Assembly: GCA_017456645.1 (NCBI GenBank)
Contig: JAFTIZ010000015.1
Location: forward strand, 1-58,252
Source of the DNA: Oscillospiraceae bacterium
GTDB lineage: Bacteria > Bacillota > Clostridia > Oscillospirales > Oscillospiraceae
Length of the DNA: 58,252 bases
Direction of reading: 5' to 3'
Shown here: piece after piece, positions 1 to 8,651 of the stretch
Layout of the letters: the number at the start of each line of letters is the position of its first letter
Position numbering within the stretch: the first letter of the stretch is position 1
The notes under the pieces: model-generated
Seen by the model: only the letters and a program-made list of their open reading frames with translations
What the model was told of the DNA's origin: nothing
The model's database searches: none
Made by a program: the position numbers and the translations under genes

Positions 1-111
1 CCCAGCGTGGCTGTTTGCCCCAAGTGCGGTGAGCCCGTCATGCCCCACAGAGCTTGCAAGGCTTGCGGCTCCTACAATGGCCGTCAGGTCCTGGCCGCCA
101 AGGCTGACTAA
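1..111 (+). CDS. rpmF: 50S ribosomal protein L32, C-terminal part
   Basis: This is the 3' end of an open frame entering from the left edge; 36 codons precede the TAA at 109-111. The peptide carries the L32 zinc-ribbon signature, CPKCGEP followed by [15 protein letters not shown], with four cysteines in two CxxC pairs. L32 is a small protein of the large ribosomal subunit. In many Firmicutes rpmF sits next to plsX; here plsX lies about 14 kb downstream and der follows instead. A strong terminator follows the stop. The family is clear although only the C-terminal half is visible. Confidence 0.93.
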   Translation, partial: PSVAVCPKCGEPVMPHRACKACGSYNGRQVLAAKAD

Positions 112-131
112 GGCAGGAAAAGCGGAAACGC

Positions 132-160
132 AGAGGAAGGCAGTTTGCCTTCCTCTTTTT
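132..160 (+). terminator. Intrinsic terminator after rpmF
   Basis: An 11-bp perfect stem (132-142 with 146-156), a three-base loop and a run of T. It separates rpmF from the der promoter. Confidence 0.9.
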
Positions 161-196
161 CCTTGCTATAATGTTATGAGATTGGATACATTGTTG

Positions 197-225
197 TTGC
201 ATTTTAAACAAAAATGTGTCATAAT
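197..225 (+). promoter_or_regulatory. Promoter of der operon
   Basis: TTGCAT at 197-202 and CATAAT at 220-225 with a 17-bp spacer, in an AT-rich stretch after the rpmF terminator and 37 bp before the chosen der start. Confidence 0.6.
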
Positions 226-261
226 ATATAGATGAATTACCCAATGGAAGGAGTGATTTCC

Positions 262-1593
262 ATGGCTAAGCCTTTGGTGGCCATTGTGGGCCGCCCCAAT
301 GTAGGCAAATCCATGCTGTTCAATAAGCTGACCGGACACCGCACCTCCATCGTAGAGGATACCCCCGGCGTGACCCGTGACCGGATCTACGGGGACTGCG
401 AGTGGTGCAACCGTCACTTCAGCCTGGTGGATACCGGCGGTATCGAGCCCGGTACGGAAAACGATATGCTGAAATTCATGCGCCGTCAGGCGGAGATCGG
501 CATTGAGCTGGCGGATGCCATCATTATGGTCGTCGATGTGCGCTCCGGTGTTACCGCCGCGGATATGGATGTGGCTACCATGCTGCGCAAATCCCGTAAG
601 CCCGTGGCGCTGGCGGTGAACAAGTGCGACTCCATCGGCCATGTGAACCCTGATGTGTTTGAGTTCTACAGCCTTGGCATCGGTGACCTGTTCGAGACCT
701 CCGCGGTCCACGGTCACGGCACCGGCGATCTGCTGGACTGGGTGCTGGAGAATATTCCGGAGGAAGAAGAGGATGACGGCGAAAGCGAGATCATCAACGT
801 TGCCATCGTTGGTAAGCCCAATGTGGGCAAGTCCAGCCTCCTGAACCAGATCCTCGGCGAGGAGCGGGTCATCGTTTCCAATGTGGCCGGCACAACCCGT
901 GATGCCATCGACAGCTATTACGAAAACGAGACCGGCAAGTACTGCCTTATCGATACCGCCGGTATGCGCCGCAAGAGCAAGGTGGACGATATTATTGAGA
1001 AGTATTCCAATATGCGTACCATCAGTGCCATCGAGCGGGCGGATGTTTGCCTGATCCTCATTGATGCCAATGAAGGCGTTACGGAGCAGGATACCAAGAT
1101 CGCCGGACTTGTTCACGAGGCCGGCAAGGCCGCCATCATCGTTGTCAACAAGTGGGATGCGGTGGACAACAAGGAAACCAACACCATGCGTGACATGGAG
1201 CGCGATGTTCGGGAAGGTCTGAGCTATATGACCTACGCCCCCGTGGTGTTCCTGTCTGCGCTGACCGGCTCCCGTGTGGACAAGCTGTTCCCCATGATTC
1301 AGGAAGTCTACAAGCAGAATACCAGCCGCATCACCACCGGTGCGCTGAACTCCATTCTAGCAGAGGCCACCGCCCGTGTCCAGCCGCCCAGCGACAAGGG
1401 TCGCCGGTTGAAGATCTACTACATGACGCAGGCCGGCACTAAGCCGCCTCATTTCGTCATCTTCTGCAATGATGCGCGGCTGTTCCATTTCTCCTATCAG
1501 CGGTATCTGGAAAACCAGATTCGTGAAGTGTTCGGCTTGAAGGGCACTCCGGTGCGCATAACCATCCGCCAGAAGGGCGATAAGGAGGAGTAA
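262..1593 (+). CDS. der: Ribosome-assembly GTPase Der (EngA)
   Basis: Der is an essential GTPase with two G domains that acts in maturation of the 50S ribosomal subunit. The first G domain has its P-loop GRPNVGKS at residues 10-17, DTPG and NKCD; the second has GKPNVGKS, DTAGM and NKWD; a KH-like domain forms the last 80 or so residues. The longer frame from 232 is possible, but ATG 262 is preferred because AAGGAG lies just upstream and the protein then begins MAKPLVAIVG as in relatives. Length is 443 residues, normal for the family. The residue after the first P-loop serine is Met where Thr is usual; nucleotide-binding residues are intact. Only two bases separate it from plsY. Confidence 0.97.
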   Translation: MAKPLVAIVGRPNVGKSMLFNKLTGHRTSIVEDTPGVTRDRIYGDCEWCNRHFSLVDTGGIEPGTENDMLKFMRRQAEIGIELADAIIMVVDVRSGVTAADMDVATMLRKSRKPVALAVNKCDSIGHVNPDVFEFYSLGIGDLFETSAVHGHGTGDLLDWVLENIPEEEEDDGESEIINVAIVGKPNVGKSSLLNQILGEERVIVSNVAGTTRDAIDSYYENETGKYCLIDTAGMRRKSKVDDIIEKYSNMRTISAIERADVCLILIDANEGVTEQDTKIAGLVHEAGKAAIIVVNKWDAVDNKETNTMRDMERDVREGLSYMTYAPVVFLSALTGSRVDKLFPMIQEVYKQNTSRITTGALNSILAEATARVQPPSDKGRRLKIYYMTQAGTKPPHFVIFCNDARLFHFSYQRYLENQIREVFGLKGTPVRITIRQKGDKEE

Positions 1594-1595
1594 CC

Positions 1596-2222
1596 ATGTG
1601 GCTTCCTATTTTGATCACGGTGCTGGTGGGTTATCTGCTTGGTAATCTGAACGGTGCGGTGTGTATGTCTAATCTGGTCGCCCATGAGGACGTTCGTGAT
1701 CAGGGCAGCGGCAACGCAGGCCTGACCAACTTTATCCGCAATTACGGCGCGTCCAAAGGCTTGGCCGTGATCCTCATCGATGGCGGCAAGGCGGCTTTGG
1801 CCTGCCTCGCCGGCGGCCTGATGCTGCAGCCCTACGGAATGTGGCTGGAGGGTACCGCCATCGGCGGTTTGGCCGTCATGGTGGGTCATGATTTTCCGGC
1901 TCTGCTGGGCTTTAAGGGTGGCAAGGGCATCTTAAGCGGATGCATCATTGCCTTCACCATCGATTGGCGTGTGGGTCTGCTGATTCTGGGCGTGTTTGCG
2001 CTGGCGTATCTGCTGACTCAGTATGTGTCGCTGGGTTCTGTGCTGGCATCTGCCACCTTTGCTGTGGGCTTTGTTGTGTTCCACTATGATAATCCGGTGG
2101 TCATGATCTGCGGCATTGTGATGGGCGCTTTGGCGGTGTATATGCACCGGAGCAACATTGTGCGGCTGGTGCAGGGCAAGGAGCGCAAGACGAACCTCTT
2201 TGGGAAAGGAAAAAAAGGATGA
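1596..2222 (+). CDS. plsY: Acyl-phosphate:glycerol-3-phosphate acyltransferase PlsY
   Basis: PlsY is the integral membrane enzyme that moves an acyl group from acyl-phosphate to sn-glycerol 3-phosphate, giving lysophosphatidic acid. The 208-residue protein is very hydrophobic with five or six membrane segments. It contains the family motifs: GSGNAGLTN near residue 36, close to the usual SGNxGATN, and the glycine-rich GFKGGKG near residue 107 that binds phosphate. It follows der by two bases and its stop overlaps the gpsA start (ATGA). The enzyme that makes its co-substrate (gpsA) is thus encoded next door, and plsX, which makes acyl-phosphate, is at 14231. Confidence 0.95.
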   Translation: MWLPILITVLVGYLLGNLNGAVCMSNLVAHEDVRDQGSGNAGLTNFIRNYGASKGLAVILIDGGKAALACLAGGLMLQPYGMWLEGTAIGGLAVMVGHDFPALLGFKGGKGILSGCIIAFTIDWRVGLLILGVFALAYLLTQYVSLGSVLASATFAVGFVVFHYDNPVVMICGIVMGALAVYMHRSNIVRLVQGKERKTNLFGKGKKG

Positions 2223-3217
2223 AAGTTGCAGTTGTAGGCAGCGGCGCATGGGGCACGGCCCTGGCGATCCGTCTGTGTAAAAACGGTCACGATGTGACTA
2301 TGTGGACCTTTGAAACGGAACTCATCGAGGAAATGGAAACCACCCGCCGCAATCCCCGTTTGCCCGGTGCGGTGCTGCCAGAGGGCTTGAAGATCTCCGG
2401 CGATTATGCCTGCGTTTCCGGCTGCGCCATGGTGGTCGTGGCTGCCCCTTCGTTCCCCATTCGCTCTGTCAGCCGGGGGATCGCTCTCTATCTGGATGAG
2501 GATGCTGTGGTGGTTTCTGTCACCAAGGGCATCGAAAAGGGTACTCTGCTGCGTATGAGCGAGGTCGTTGCGCAGGAGACCGGCCGTGAAGTGGTGGTTC
2601 TGACCGGCCCCAGCCATGCCGAAGAGGTGGCTCTGGATGTACCCACCGCATGCCTGTCTGCCTGTGCTGACAGAGCAAAGGCGGAGTTTGTACAGGATGC
2701 GTTTATGGCGGATACCTTCCGCATTTATACCAGCCCCGATGCCATTGGCGCGGAGCTGGGCGCGGCGCTGAAGAACGTTATCGCTCTGTGCGCCGGTGTT
2801 TCTGACGGCCTGGGCTGCGGCGACAATACCAAGGCCATGCTGATGACTCGCGGCTTGACGGAAACGGCTCGTCTGGGCATTTCCATGGGCGCAAGCAAGG
2901 ATACCTTTGCCGGTCTTGCTGGCGTGGGCGATCTGATCGTCACTTGTACTTCTATGCACTCCCGTAACCGCCGTGCCGGTATCCTGATCGGTCAGGGTAT
3001 GGATGTGCAGACGGCCATGAAGGAAGTGGGCGCTGTGGTGGAAGGCTATTATGCGGCGGAATCCGCGTATGCGCTGTGCCAGAAGCAGGGCGTGGAAATG
3101 CCCATCGTAACGGCTGCCTACCGGGTGCTGTATGAGGGCGCAAGCGCCAAGGATGCCGTGCTGGAGCTGCTGCATCGCAGCAAGAAGTCCGAGCAGGAAG
3201 ACGCCGGCTGGCTGTAA
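2219..3217 (+). CDS. gpsA: Glycerol-3-phosphate dehydrogenase [NAD(P)+]
   Basis: GpsA reduces dihydroxyacetone phosphate to sn-glycerol 3-phosphate, the backbone for phospholipids. The 332-residue protein starts with a Rossmann motif GSGAWGTA at residues 7-14, has the substrate-binding segment around GPSHAEEV near residue 130, and the C-terminal family signature KNVIALCAGVSDGL near residue 185. The start overlaps the plsY stop by four bases, indicating translational coupling. A strong stem-loop terminator follows. Pairing with plsY places both steps of lysophosphatidate synthesis in one transcript. Confidence 0.97.
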   Translation: MKVAVVGSGAWGTALAIRLCKNGHDVTMWTFETELIEEMETTRRNPRLPGAVLPEGLKISGDYACVSGCAMVVVAAPSFPIRSVSRGIALYLDEDAVVVSVTKGIEKGTLLRMSEVVAQETGREVVVLTGPSHAEEVALDVPTACLSACADRAKAEFVQDAFMADTFRIYTSPDAIGAELGAALKNVIALCAGVSDGLGCGDNTKAMLMTRGLTETARLGISMGASKDTFAGLAGVGDLIVTCTSMHSRNRRAGILIGQGMDVQTAMKEVGAVVEGYYAAESAYALCQKQGVEMPIVTAAYRVLYEGASAKDAVLELLHRSKKSEQEDAGWL

Positions 3218-3228
3218 AAAAATAAGGA

Positions 3229-3259
3229 GCGAGCCTGCCGTTTGGCAGGCTCGCTTTTT
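3229..3259. terminator. Shared terminator between gpsA and nadE
   Basis: An 11-bp GC-rich stem (3229-3239 with 3244-3254) and a four-base loop with T5 on the plus side. Read on the minus strand it is followed by a T-rich run, so it can serve the convergent nadE gene too. Confidence 0.9.
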
Positions 3260-3265
3260 GTCATA

Positions 3266-5176
3266 TTATAGGCTTTCTGCTTCGTCTAGCCAGACTCTAG
3301 CGGAGGCATCGCTGGGCATTTGCCAGCCGCCCCGGGGGCCGAGAGTCACAGTACCAACGGTGACACCATCGGGCTGGCAGTTGCGCTTGAACTGCTGGGT
3401 GAAGAAACGGCGGTAGAAGCTCTTGAGCCATTTCTTAATGGTTCCGGCATCATAGTCGCCGGCAAACGCACGGCAGGCAAGGGCGTAGATCTTGGTGGGG
3501 GTGAAGCCGTAGCGCAGGGCGTAGTACAGGAAGAAATCATGGAGGGCGTAGGGGCCCACCAGATCCTCCGTCTTCTGGGCAATCTTGCCCTGGGCATCCG
3601 GAGGCAGCAGCTCGGGGCTGATGGGCGTGTCCAGAATGTCCATCAGAACATCCTTCGCAGGAGCGAAATCCGGAGTTTCGGCAACGGCTTCGATGATCCA
3701 GCGGATCAGGGTCTTGGGGATAGAGCCGTTGACACCGTACATGCTCATATGGTCGCCGTTGTAGGTGCACCAGCCCAGAGCCAGCTCACTGAGGTCGCCG
3801 GTGCCCACCACGATGCCGCCCACTACGCTGGCGTAATCCATGAGGATCTGGGTGCGTTCCCGAGCCTGAGCGTTCTCGTAGGTGGCGTTGTGGACGTTGA
3901 TGTCGTGGCCAATGTCCTCAAAATGTTGGGTAACGGCCTTTTTGATGGAGATTTCCTTAGCGGATATACCCAGCTTGCGCATCAGCTCCCAGGAATTATT
4001 GTAGGTGCGATCGGAAGTGCCGAAGCAGGGCATGGTCACGCCGTAGACATCTGTAAGGGGTCTGTCCAGCTGGCGCATGGCCTCCACGGCCACCAGCAGA
4101 GCAAGGGTAGAGTCAAGACCGCCGGAAATGCCGAGAACGGCACTGGTATTGATGGTAGCCAGCCGCTGTTTAAGACCAGCCACTTGAATGTTAAAGATTT
4201 CCTTGCACCGCTCGTTCCGGTCGGCCTTGGAAGAGGGAACAAAGGGGAGCTTGCGCAGGGGATAAAGAGTACCGTCGGAGCGGAGGGGTTGATTACAAGG
4301 TGCACAGTACGGGGTTTCGAAATACTGGCTGCGTCTGCGGTCGGAACGAATCTTTCCTAAATCACAGTCCTGAAACAACATATAGTCGGTAGCAATGGGG
4401 AATTCGTTTTCTGCGAGAACTGCTCCATTTTCCGCAATAAGGCTATGACCGGAATATACCAGATCGGACGTGGACTCCGTATTTCCGGCAGAGCAATAAG
4501 CGTAAACGCAATTGCAGGCTGCGGATTGCGCTTTGATCCGTTCTTTACGATATGTGCGCTTGCCGGCAAGCTCATTGGAGGCTGAGAGATTAAGGATGAT
4601 CTCAGCACCTTTTGTTGCAAGCTGTATCGACGGAGAAAGAGGAGCCATCAGATCCTCGCAGATTTCAATACCAGCGACGGCACCATCGCCTAATTCGATC
4701 AAGATGCGGGGGTCAATGGGGATACTCCAGCAATCTTCACAGGGAGCGACTCCCAAATTATCGGCCGGAATATATTCATCCAGATTTTCACCGGAAGAAA
4801 ACCAACGTTTTTCGTTGCCGGGAATGTGAGTTTTGGGCACCAGATATTCCAAGGAGCCATGCCGAATGACAGCACCGCAGTTATAGAGCTTTGTTCCAAG
4901 ACGAACCGGAGTGCCCACCACGGCAGTAATCTCCGGGTGCTTTGCAGAGCAATCCACGATCTGTTTCAGACCTTCCTTGACGGCGTTATGCAGGGCGTCC
5001 TGGAAGAACAGGTCACCGCAGGAGAAGCCTGTCAGGGCCAGCTCCGGGAACAGCACGATATCCGCCTTCTGCAGATCCGCCTTTTCAATATAGGCGCAGA
5101 TGTCGGCGGCATTCTTCTTAACGTCGCCCACCTTCACAGGCGGCACAGCACAGGCAATTCGAATAAAATCCAGCAT
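3266..5176 (-). CDS. nadE: Glutamine-dependent NAD+ synthetase
   Basis: This enzyme amidates nicotinate adenine dinucleotide to NAD+ using ammonia released from glutamine. The N-terminal half is a nitrilase-type glutaminase with the Glu (FPELALTGF, Glu45), Lys (LVPKTHIPG) and Cys (GIEICEDL) triad. The C-terminal half is the ATP-dependent synthetase with the PP-loop SGGLDSTLA near residue 350. At 636 residues it matches the long, glutamine-using class rather than the short ammonia-only NadE. It is a single gene on the minus strand, convergent with gpsA and divergent from the acyltransferase. GGAGG lies upstream of ATG 5176. Confidence 0.97.
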   Translation of the reverse strand: MLDFIRIACAVPPVKVGDVKKNAADICAYIEKADLQKADIVLFPELALTGFSCGDLFFQDALHNAVKEGLKQIVDCSAKHPEITAVVGTPVRLGTKLYNCGAVIRHGSLEYLVPKTHIPGNEKRWFSSGENLDEYIPADNLGVAPCEDCWSIPIDPRILIELGDGAVAGIEICEDLMAPLSPSIQLATKGAEIILNLSASNELAGKRTYRKERIKAQSAACNCVYAYCSAGNTESTSDLVYSGHSLIAENGAVLAENEFPIATDYMLFQDCDLGKIRSDRRRSQYFETPYCAPCNQPLRSDGTLYPLRKLPFVPSSKADRNERCKEIFNIQVAGLKQRLATINTSAVLGISGGLDSTLALLVAVEAMRQLDRPLTDVYGVTMPCFGTSDRTYNNSWELMRKLGISAKEISIKKAVTQHFEDIGHDINVHNATYENAQARERTQILMDYASVVGGIVVGTGDLSELALGWCTYNGDHMSMYGVNGSIPKTLIRWIIEAVAETPDFAPAKDVLMDILDTPISPELLPPDAQGKIAQKTEDLVGPYALHDFFLYYALRYGFTPTKIYALACRAFAGDYDAGTIKKWLKSFYRRFFTQQFKRNCQPDGVTVGTVTLGPRGGWQMPSDASARVWLDEAESL

Positions 5177-5208
5177 GGAAATTCCTCCATCCTTATTAAG
5201 ATAAGTCT

Positions 5209-5237
5209 ATCATAACAGGATTTCCGGAAAAATGCAA
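5209..5237 (-). promoter_or_regulatory. Promoter of nadE
   Basis: On the minus strand TTGCAT (5232-5237) and TATGAT (5209-5214) are 17 bp apart, about 33 bp upstream of the nadE start. Confidence 0.65.
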
Positions 5238-5262
5238 TGCTAATCCGGTCTGTGCAAAAAAT

Positions 5263-5291
5263 TTGACTTTTTATTCCTGCTTTGTTATAAT
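5263..5291 (+). promoter_or_regulatory. Promoter of the acyltransferase gene
   Basis: TTGACT (5263-5268) and a perfect TATAAT (5286-5291) with a 17-bp spacer, 30 bp before the start codon. Confidence 0.8.
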
Positions 5292-5320
5292 GTAGAAAAT
5301 AACGTAAAGGAGTGGGGCTT

Positions 5321-6469
5321 GTGCAGCAGCCGGCAACGCTTGCGTCTAAGCGGAAATACTATCTGGATATCGCCCGGGTCATTGCCATTGTTTCAATCTC
5401 GCTGAATCATGCGGTCAACCGCAGTTACCAGAATTACAACGGTCAAATGGCGGAGTTTTACAGTATTCCCTTATGGTCCACTCTGATCAAAACCGTGATC
5501 TCTGTGTTCAGCCGGATCGGCGTTCCGCTGTTTTTGATGATCACCGGCGTTCTGATTCTGAATAAGAAAATGGAAACGCAGGAGGATATCAAAAAGTTTT
5601 ACAAGCATAATCTGCTGAGCATGTTTATCACCACAGAGATCTGGTATGTAATCATCTACTGGTATCTTGTGCTGTTCGGCAGTTCGAACAACATTCTGGA
5701 AACGAAAGGCATCGCTGGAGCCATCGGCGGTATGTTCGAAACCATGCTGTTCCAGAATCAGGTCACCTTTGGAAGTATGTGGTACATGCCTATGATTCTG
5801 TGTTTGTACACCACGCTGCCGTTTGTGGTGATGGTCAAGGATAAGCTCACCGGAAGCAAGCTGTCGGCTGTGGTTTTCCTGCCGGCGATCATTCTGTACC
5901 TGAACAATATGGTGCTGCCGGCGGTCAATGCGTTCTTGCGTATGCACGATTTACCGGTATTCTCTTCTGAACTGCGGGAGATTGATCTGTTCTCTACGTA
6001 CTATTTGTATATCCTTGTGGGTTATTTCGTAGGAAAAGGTCTGCTGGAAAAGTGGAAGCTCTGGCTTGTGGCCGGTTTGGCGGCTTTGACCTTCGCCGTG
6101 TGCTGCGGCGTACAGCTCTATGCCTATTCGCAGCCCTATGATTATCTGGTGGCTTACTCGTTCCCACTGCTGCCGATCTGCGCCGGTTTGATTTTCGAGC
6201 TGGTGCGCCGGGGCGCCCACAGACTCAAGGCGGTGGAAAAGCCGGTTACATACCTCTCCCGTATTGCCTTCGGCATTTATTTTGTACATATCATGATCAT
6301 GACTGCGCTGAATGAGAAAGGTATTTCTAAGCTGCTGAATTATGCTGCGTGGGAGCCAGCGGTGAAGATGATCTTCCTTGAGGCGGTCAGCATTGCAGGC
6401 AGCATTGTGCTGATCTGGCTGTTGTCGAAAATCAAGCCCCTGAAGAAGTATCTATTCCTTATTAAATAA
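5321..6469 (+). CDS. Membrane acyltransferase, acyltransferase-3 family
   Basis: A 382-residue integral membrane protein with about ten hydrophobic segments. It has the family's opening pattern, LDIARVIAIVSISLNHAVN at residues 14-32, whose histidine corresponds to the conserved catalytic one. Members O-acetylate or O-acylate cell-surface polysaccharides, peptidoglycan or lipids using cytoplasmic acyl-CoA; the substrate cannot be read from the sequence. GTG 5321 is chosen because AAAGGAG ends 8-9 bases upstream; the GTG at 5312 would overlap that site. It is monocistronic, with its own consensus promoter and a terminator. Confidence 0.85.
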   Translation: MQQPATLASKRKYYLDIARVIAIVSISLNHAVNRSYQNYNGQMAEFYSIPLWSTLIKTVISVFSRIGVPLFLMITGVLILNKKMETQEDIKKFYKHNLLSMFITTEIWYVIIYWYLVLFGSSNNILETKGIAGAIGGMFETMLFQNQVTFGSMWYMPMILCLYTTLPFVVMVKDKLTGSKLSAVVFLPAIILYLNNMVLPAVNAFLRMHDLPVFSSELREIDLFSTYYLYILVGYFVGKGLLEKWKLWLVAGLAALTFAVCCGVQLYAYSQPYDYLVAYSFPLLPICAGLIFELVRRGAHRLKAVEKPVTYLSRIAFGIYFVHIMIMTALNEKGISKLLNYAAWEPAVKMIFLEAVSIAGSIVLIWLLSKIKPLKKYLFLIK

Positions 6470-6476
6470 GTAGATC

Positions 6477-6507
6477 TTGGCCGCTGCAAACGCAGCGGCC
6501 AAAGTTC
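6477..6507 (+). terminator. Terminator-like stem-loop after the acyltransferase
   Basis: An 11-bp perfect stem (6477-6487 with 6492-6502) and loop AAAC; the T-run behind it is weak. Confidence 0.75.
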
Positions 6508-6524
6508 GTTTTGCAGAAAAATTC

Positions 6525-6552
6525 TTGCAAAAGGAAAGATTCTTGTTATAAT
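6525..6552 (+). promoter_or_regulatory. Promoter of ktrB-ktrA
   Basis: TTGCAA (6525-6530) and a perfect TATAAT (6547-6552) with a 16-bp spacer, about 60 bp upstream of the ktrB start. Confidence 0.75.
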
Positions 6553-6611
6553 GGAAACCGTATTATCAGAAGTGTACCGTTTTTACGGTCCGATAAAGGA
6601 GGTGCGTCAGG

Positions 6612-7991
6612 TTGGCGTTCAAGGAAAAGCTGCTGCAGAGGGCTATCAGCAAGAAGCCCAGAGGGCTGAATGCTACGCAGATCATTGCCATTGCCTTTGC
6701 GGTTATTATTTTGCTGGGTACCCTGCTGCTGATGCTGCCGTGGGCTTCCCGCTCCGGCGTGTCCTGCGGTTTCCATCCGGCACTGTTCACTGCTACCTCT
6801 GCCACCTGTGTAACAGGTCTGGTGCTTTACGATACCTGGAGCCAATGGAGCGGCTTCGGACAGATAGTGATCATTTCCCTGATCCAGATCGGCGGCCTTG
6901 GCTTTATGAGTGTTGCGTCGCTGGTGGTGTTTCTGCTTCGCCGCAAGGTGGGGCTGAAGCAGCGGATGGTCATGGCGCAGGCATTGAGCCTGAATGATAT
7001 GGACGGTGTGGTGCGGCTGCAAAAATGGGTCATTTTCGGCAGCTTGTCCGTCGAAGCTGTGGCAGCGCTGATCCTGACATTGCGCTTTCTGCCGGAATAC
7101 GGCTTTGCTACAGCACTGAAATGGGGCGTGTTTCATTCCATCTCGGCGTTTTGTAATGCCGGATTTGATATTTTCGGATGCATAACCCCCGGTGCCAGTT
7201 TGATGGAATTCAATTCCGACCCCGTGGTGCTGCTGACCTTGGGGGCACTGGTGATCATTGGCGGTCTTGGCTTCCTCGTTTGGGAGGAAGTGGCTCGCAT
7301 TCACAAATTTAAAAAGCTGAGCGTGTATACCCGTCTGGTGCTGGTGACGACGCTGGCGCTGCTGCTAACGGGCACAGTTTGCTTTGCGGTGCTGGAGTGG
7401 AACAATCCGGCTACCATCGGCAACATGAGCGTGGGGGACAAGCTACTCAACAGCTTTTTCCAATCCGTTACGGTGCGCACCGCGGGCTTTGCGGCTGTGG
7501 ATCAGGCCGGTTTGACGGAGGCGGGTAAGGGCTTGTCCATTGCCCTGATGCTGGTGGGCGGTTCCTCAGGCTCCACCGCCGGCGGCGTAAAGACCGTTAC
7601 TATGATGGTGCTGCTGCTGTTTATCTGGGCAAGAGCCCGGGGAAAAAGCTCGGTTTGCGTATTCAAGCGCACGATTGCTTCCGGCCATGTGATGAATGCC
7701 ATGACCATTGTGTCGCTGCTGATCGGTCTGGCGGTATTTGGAAGCATTTTCATCTGCGCCACCTCGCCGGTGAGCTTTACGGATGCGCTGTACGAATCGG
7801 TCAGCGCTTTGGCCACGGTGGGCTTGACAGCCAGTGTTACTACAAAGCTGAGCCTTGCGGCACAGCTGCTGATGATCGTATTTATGTATTTCGGCCGTGT
7901 GGGCGTGCTGACGATCAGCCTTGGTTTCCTGATGGGCAGCGAGGCGGAGGAACGGTTCCGCTACGCACAGACGGATGTGTTGATCGGCTAA
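6612..7991 (+). CDS. ktrB: Potassium uptake channel subunit KtrB/TrkH type
   Basis: This is the ion-conducting membrane subunit of a Ktr/Trk potassium uptake system. The 459-residue protein has four membrane-pore-membrane repeats. Pore-loop signatures are visible: SATCVTGL near residue 63, CNAGFD near 180, VRTAGF near 290 and ALATVGLT near 398, with the selectivity-filter glycine in each. The start is TTG 6612, supported by AAAGGAGGTG seven bases upstream. ktrA follows after 12 bases, so membrane and regulatory subunits are made together. KtrB and TrkH are hard to separate by eye; the length and the single-RCK partner favour the Ktr type. Confidence 0.92.
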   Translation: MAFKEKLLQRAISKKPRGLNATQIIAIAFAVIILLGTLLLMLPWASRSGVSCGFHPALFTATSATCVTGLVLYDTWSQWSGFGQIVIISLIQIGGLGFMSVASLVVFLLRRKVGLKQRMVMAQALSLNDMDGVVRLQKWVIFGSLSVEAVAALILTLRFLPEYGFATALKWGVFHSISAFCNAGFDIFGCITPGASLMEFNSDPVVLLTLGALVIIGGLGFLVWEEVARIHKFKKLSVYTRLVLVTTLALLLTGTVCFAVLEWNNPATIGNMSVGDKLLNSFFQSVTVRTAGFAAVDQAGLTEAGKGLSIALMLVGGSSGSTAGGVKTVTMMVLLLFIWARARGKSSVCVFKRTIASGHVMNAMTIVSLLIGLAVFGSIFICATSPVSFTDALYESVSALATVGLTASVTTKLSLAAQLLMIVFMYFGRVGVLTISLGFLMGSEAEERFRYAQTDVLIG

Positions 7992-8003
7992 GGAGGAATA
8001 ACT

Positions 8004-8651
8004 ATGAAATCTTATATTGTGATCGGTCTGGGTCGTTTCGGCACCGGTGTTGCGCGGGAATTGTGCCGGCTGGGCTGCGAAGTCCTGGTCATGGATGTCA
8101 GCGCGGAGCTGGTCAGCCAGCTGTCTGCTGATGTGACCCATGCGGTGGTGGGCGATGCCCGCGATAAAGAAGTGCTTCGGGCGCTGGGTGCTGCGGATTT
8201 TGATTGCGCGGTGGTTGCCATCGGTGATGATCTGGCGGCTTCCGTTTTGTCGACTATGAACCTGAAGGAACTGGGGGTGCCGCAAATCGTTTGCAAGGCT
8301 CACGACGACACCCACAGAAGAGTGCTGGAAAAGCTGGGGGCAGATCAGGTGGTCATTCCGGAACTGGAACAGGCCGTCCGTCTGGCCAGAAGCCTCTCCA
8401 GCCCCAATGTGCTGGATTATATCGAGCTGTCGGATGAGTACGGAATTATTGAAGTGCCATCCCCGGACAGCTGGAGTGGAAAGAGCCTGAAGGATCTGAA
8501 TGTCCGTGCCAAGCTGGGCATTAATATTCTGGCTGTGCGGCGGGAGGAGAGCTTTAATGTTTCTCCCAGCGCGGATTTCACCTTCTTCAAAGGCGATGTG
8601 ATGGTGGTGCTGGGTGACAGCACTGCGTTGAAGAAGGTGCAGAAGCTGTGA
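8004..8651 (+). CDS. ktrA: Potassium uptake regulatory subunit KtrA/TrkA
   Basis: This cytoplasmic protein of 215 residues binds nucleotide and gates the KtrB channel as a ring. Residues 1-120 form the RCK-N Rossmann domain with GLGRFGTG at 8-15 and an acidic residue (VLVMD) ending strand two. The C-terminal third is an RCK-C domain. One RCK unit per chain fits KtrA; classical TrkA has two. The stop overlaps the GTG start of the next methyltransferase gene (GTGA), linking that gene to the same transcript. Confidence 0.93.
   Translation: MKSYIVIGLGRFGTGVARELCRLGCEVLVMDVSAELVSQLSADVTHAVVGDARDKEVLRALGAADFDCAVVAIGDDLAASVLSTMNLKELGVPQIVCKAHDDTHRRVLEKLGADQVVIPELEQAVRLARSLSSPNVLDYIELSDEYGIIEVPSPDSWSGKSLKDLNVRAKLGINILAVRREESFNVSPSADFTFFKGDVMVVLGDSTALKKVQKL

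Noticed and set aside
166-1116. 316-codon minus-strand open frame opposite der
   Set aside because: Antisense shadow of a well-supported GTPase gene; no ribosome-binding site or family features.
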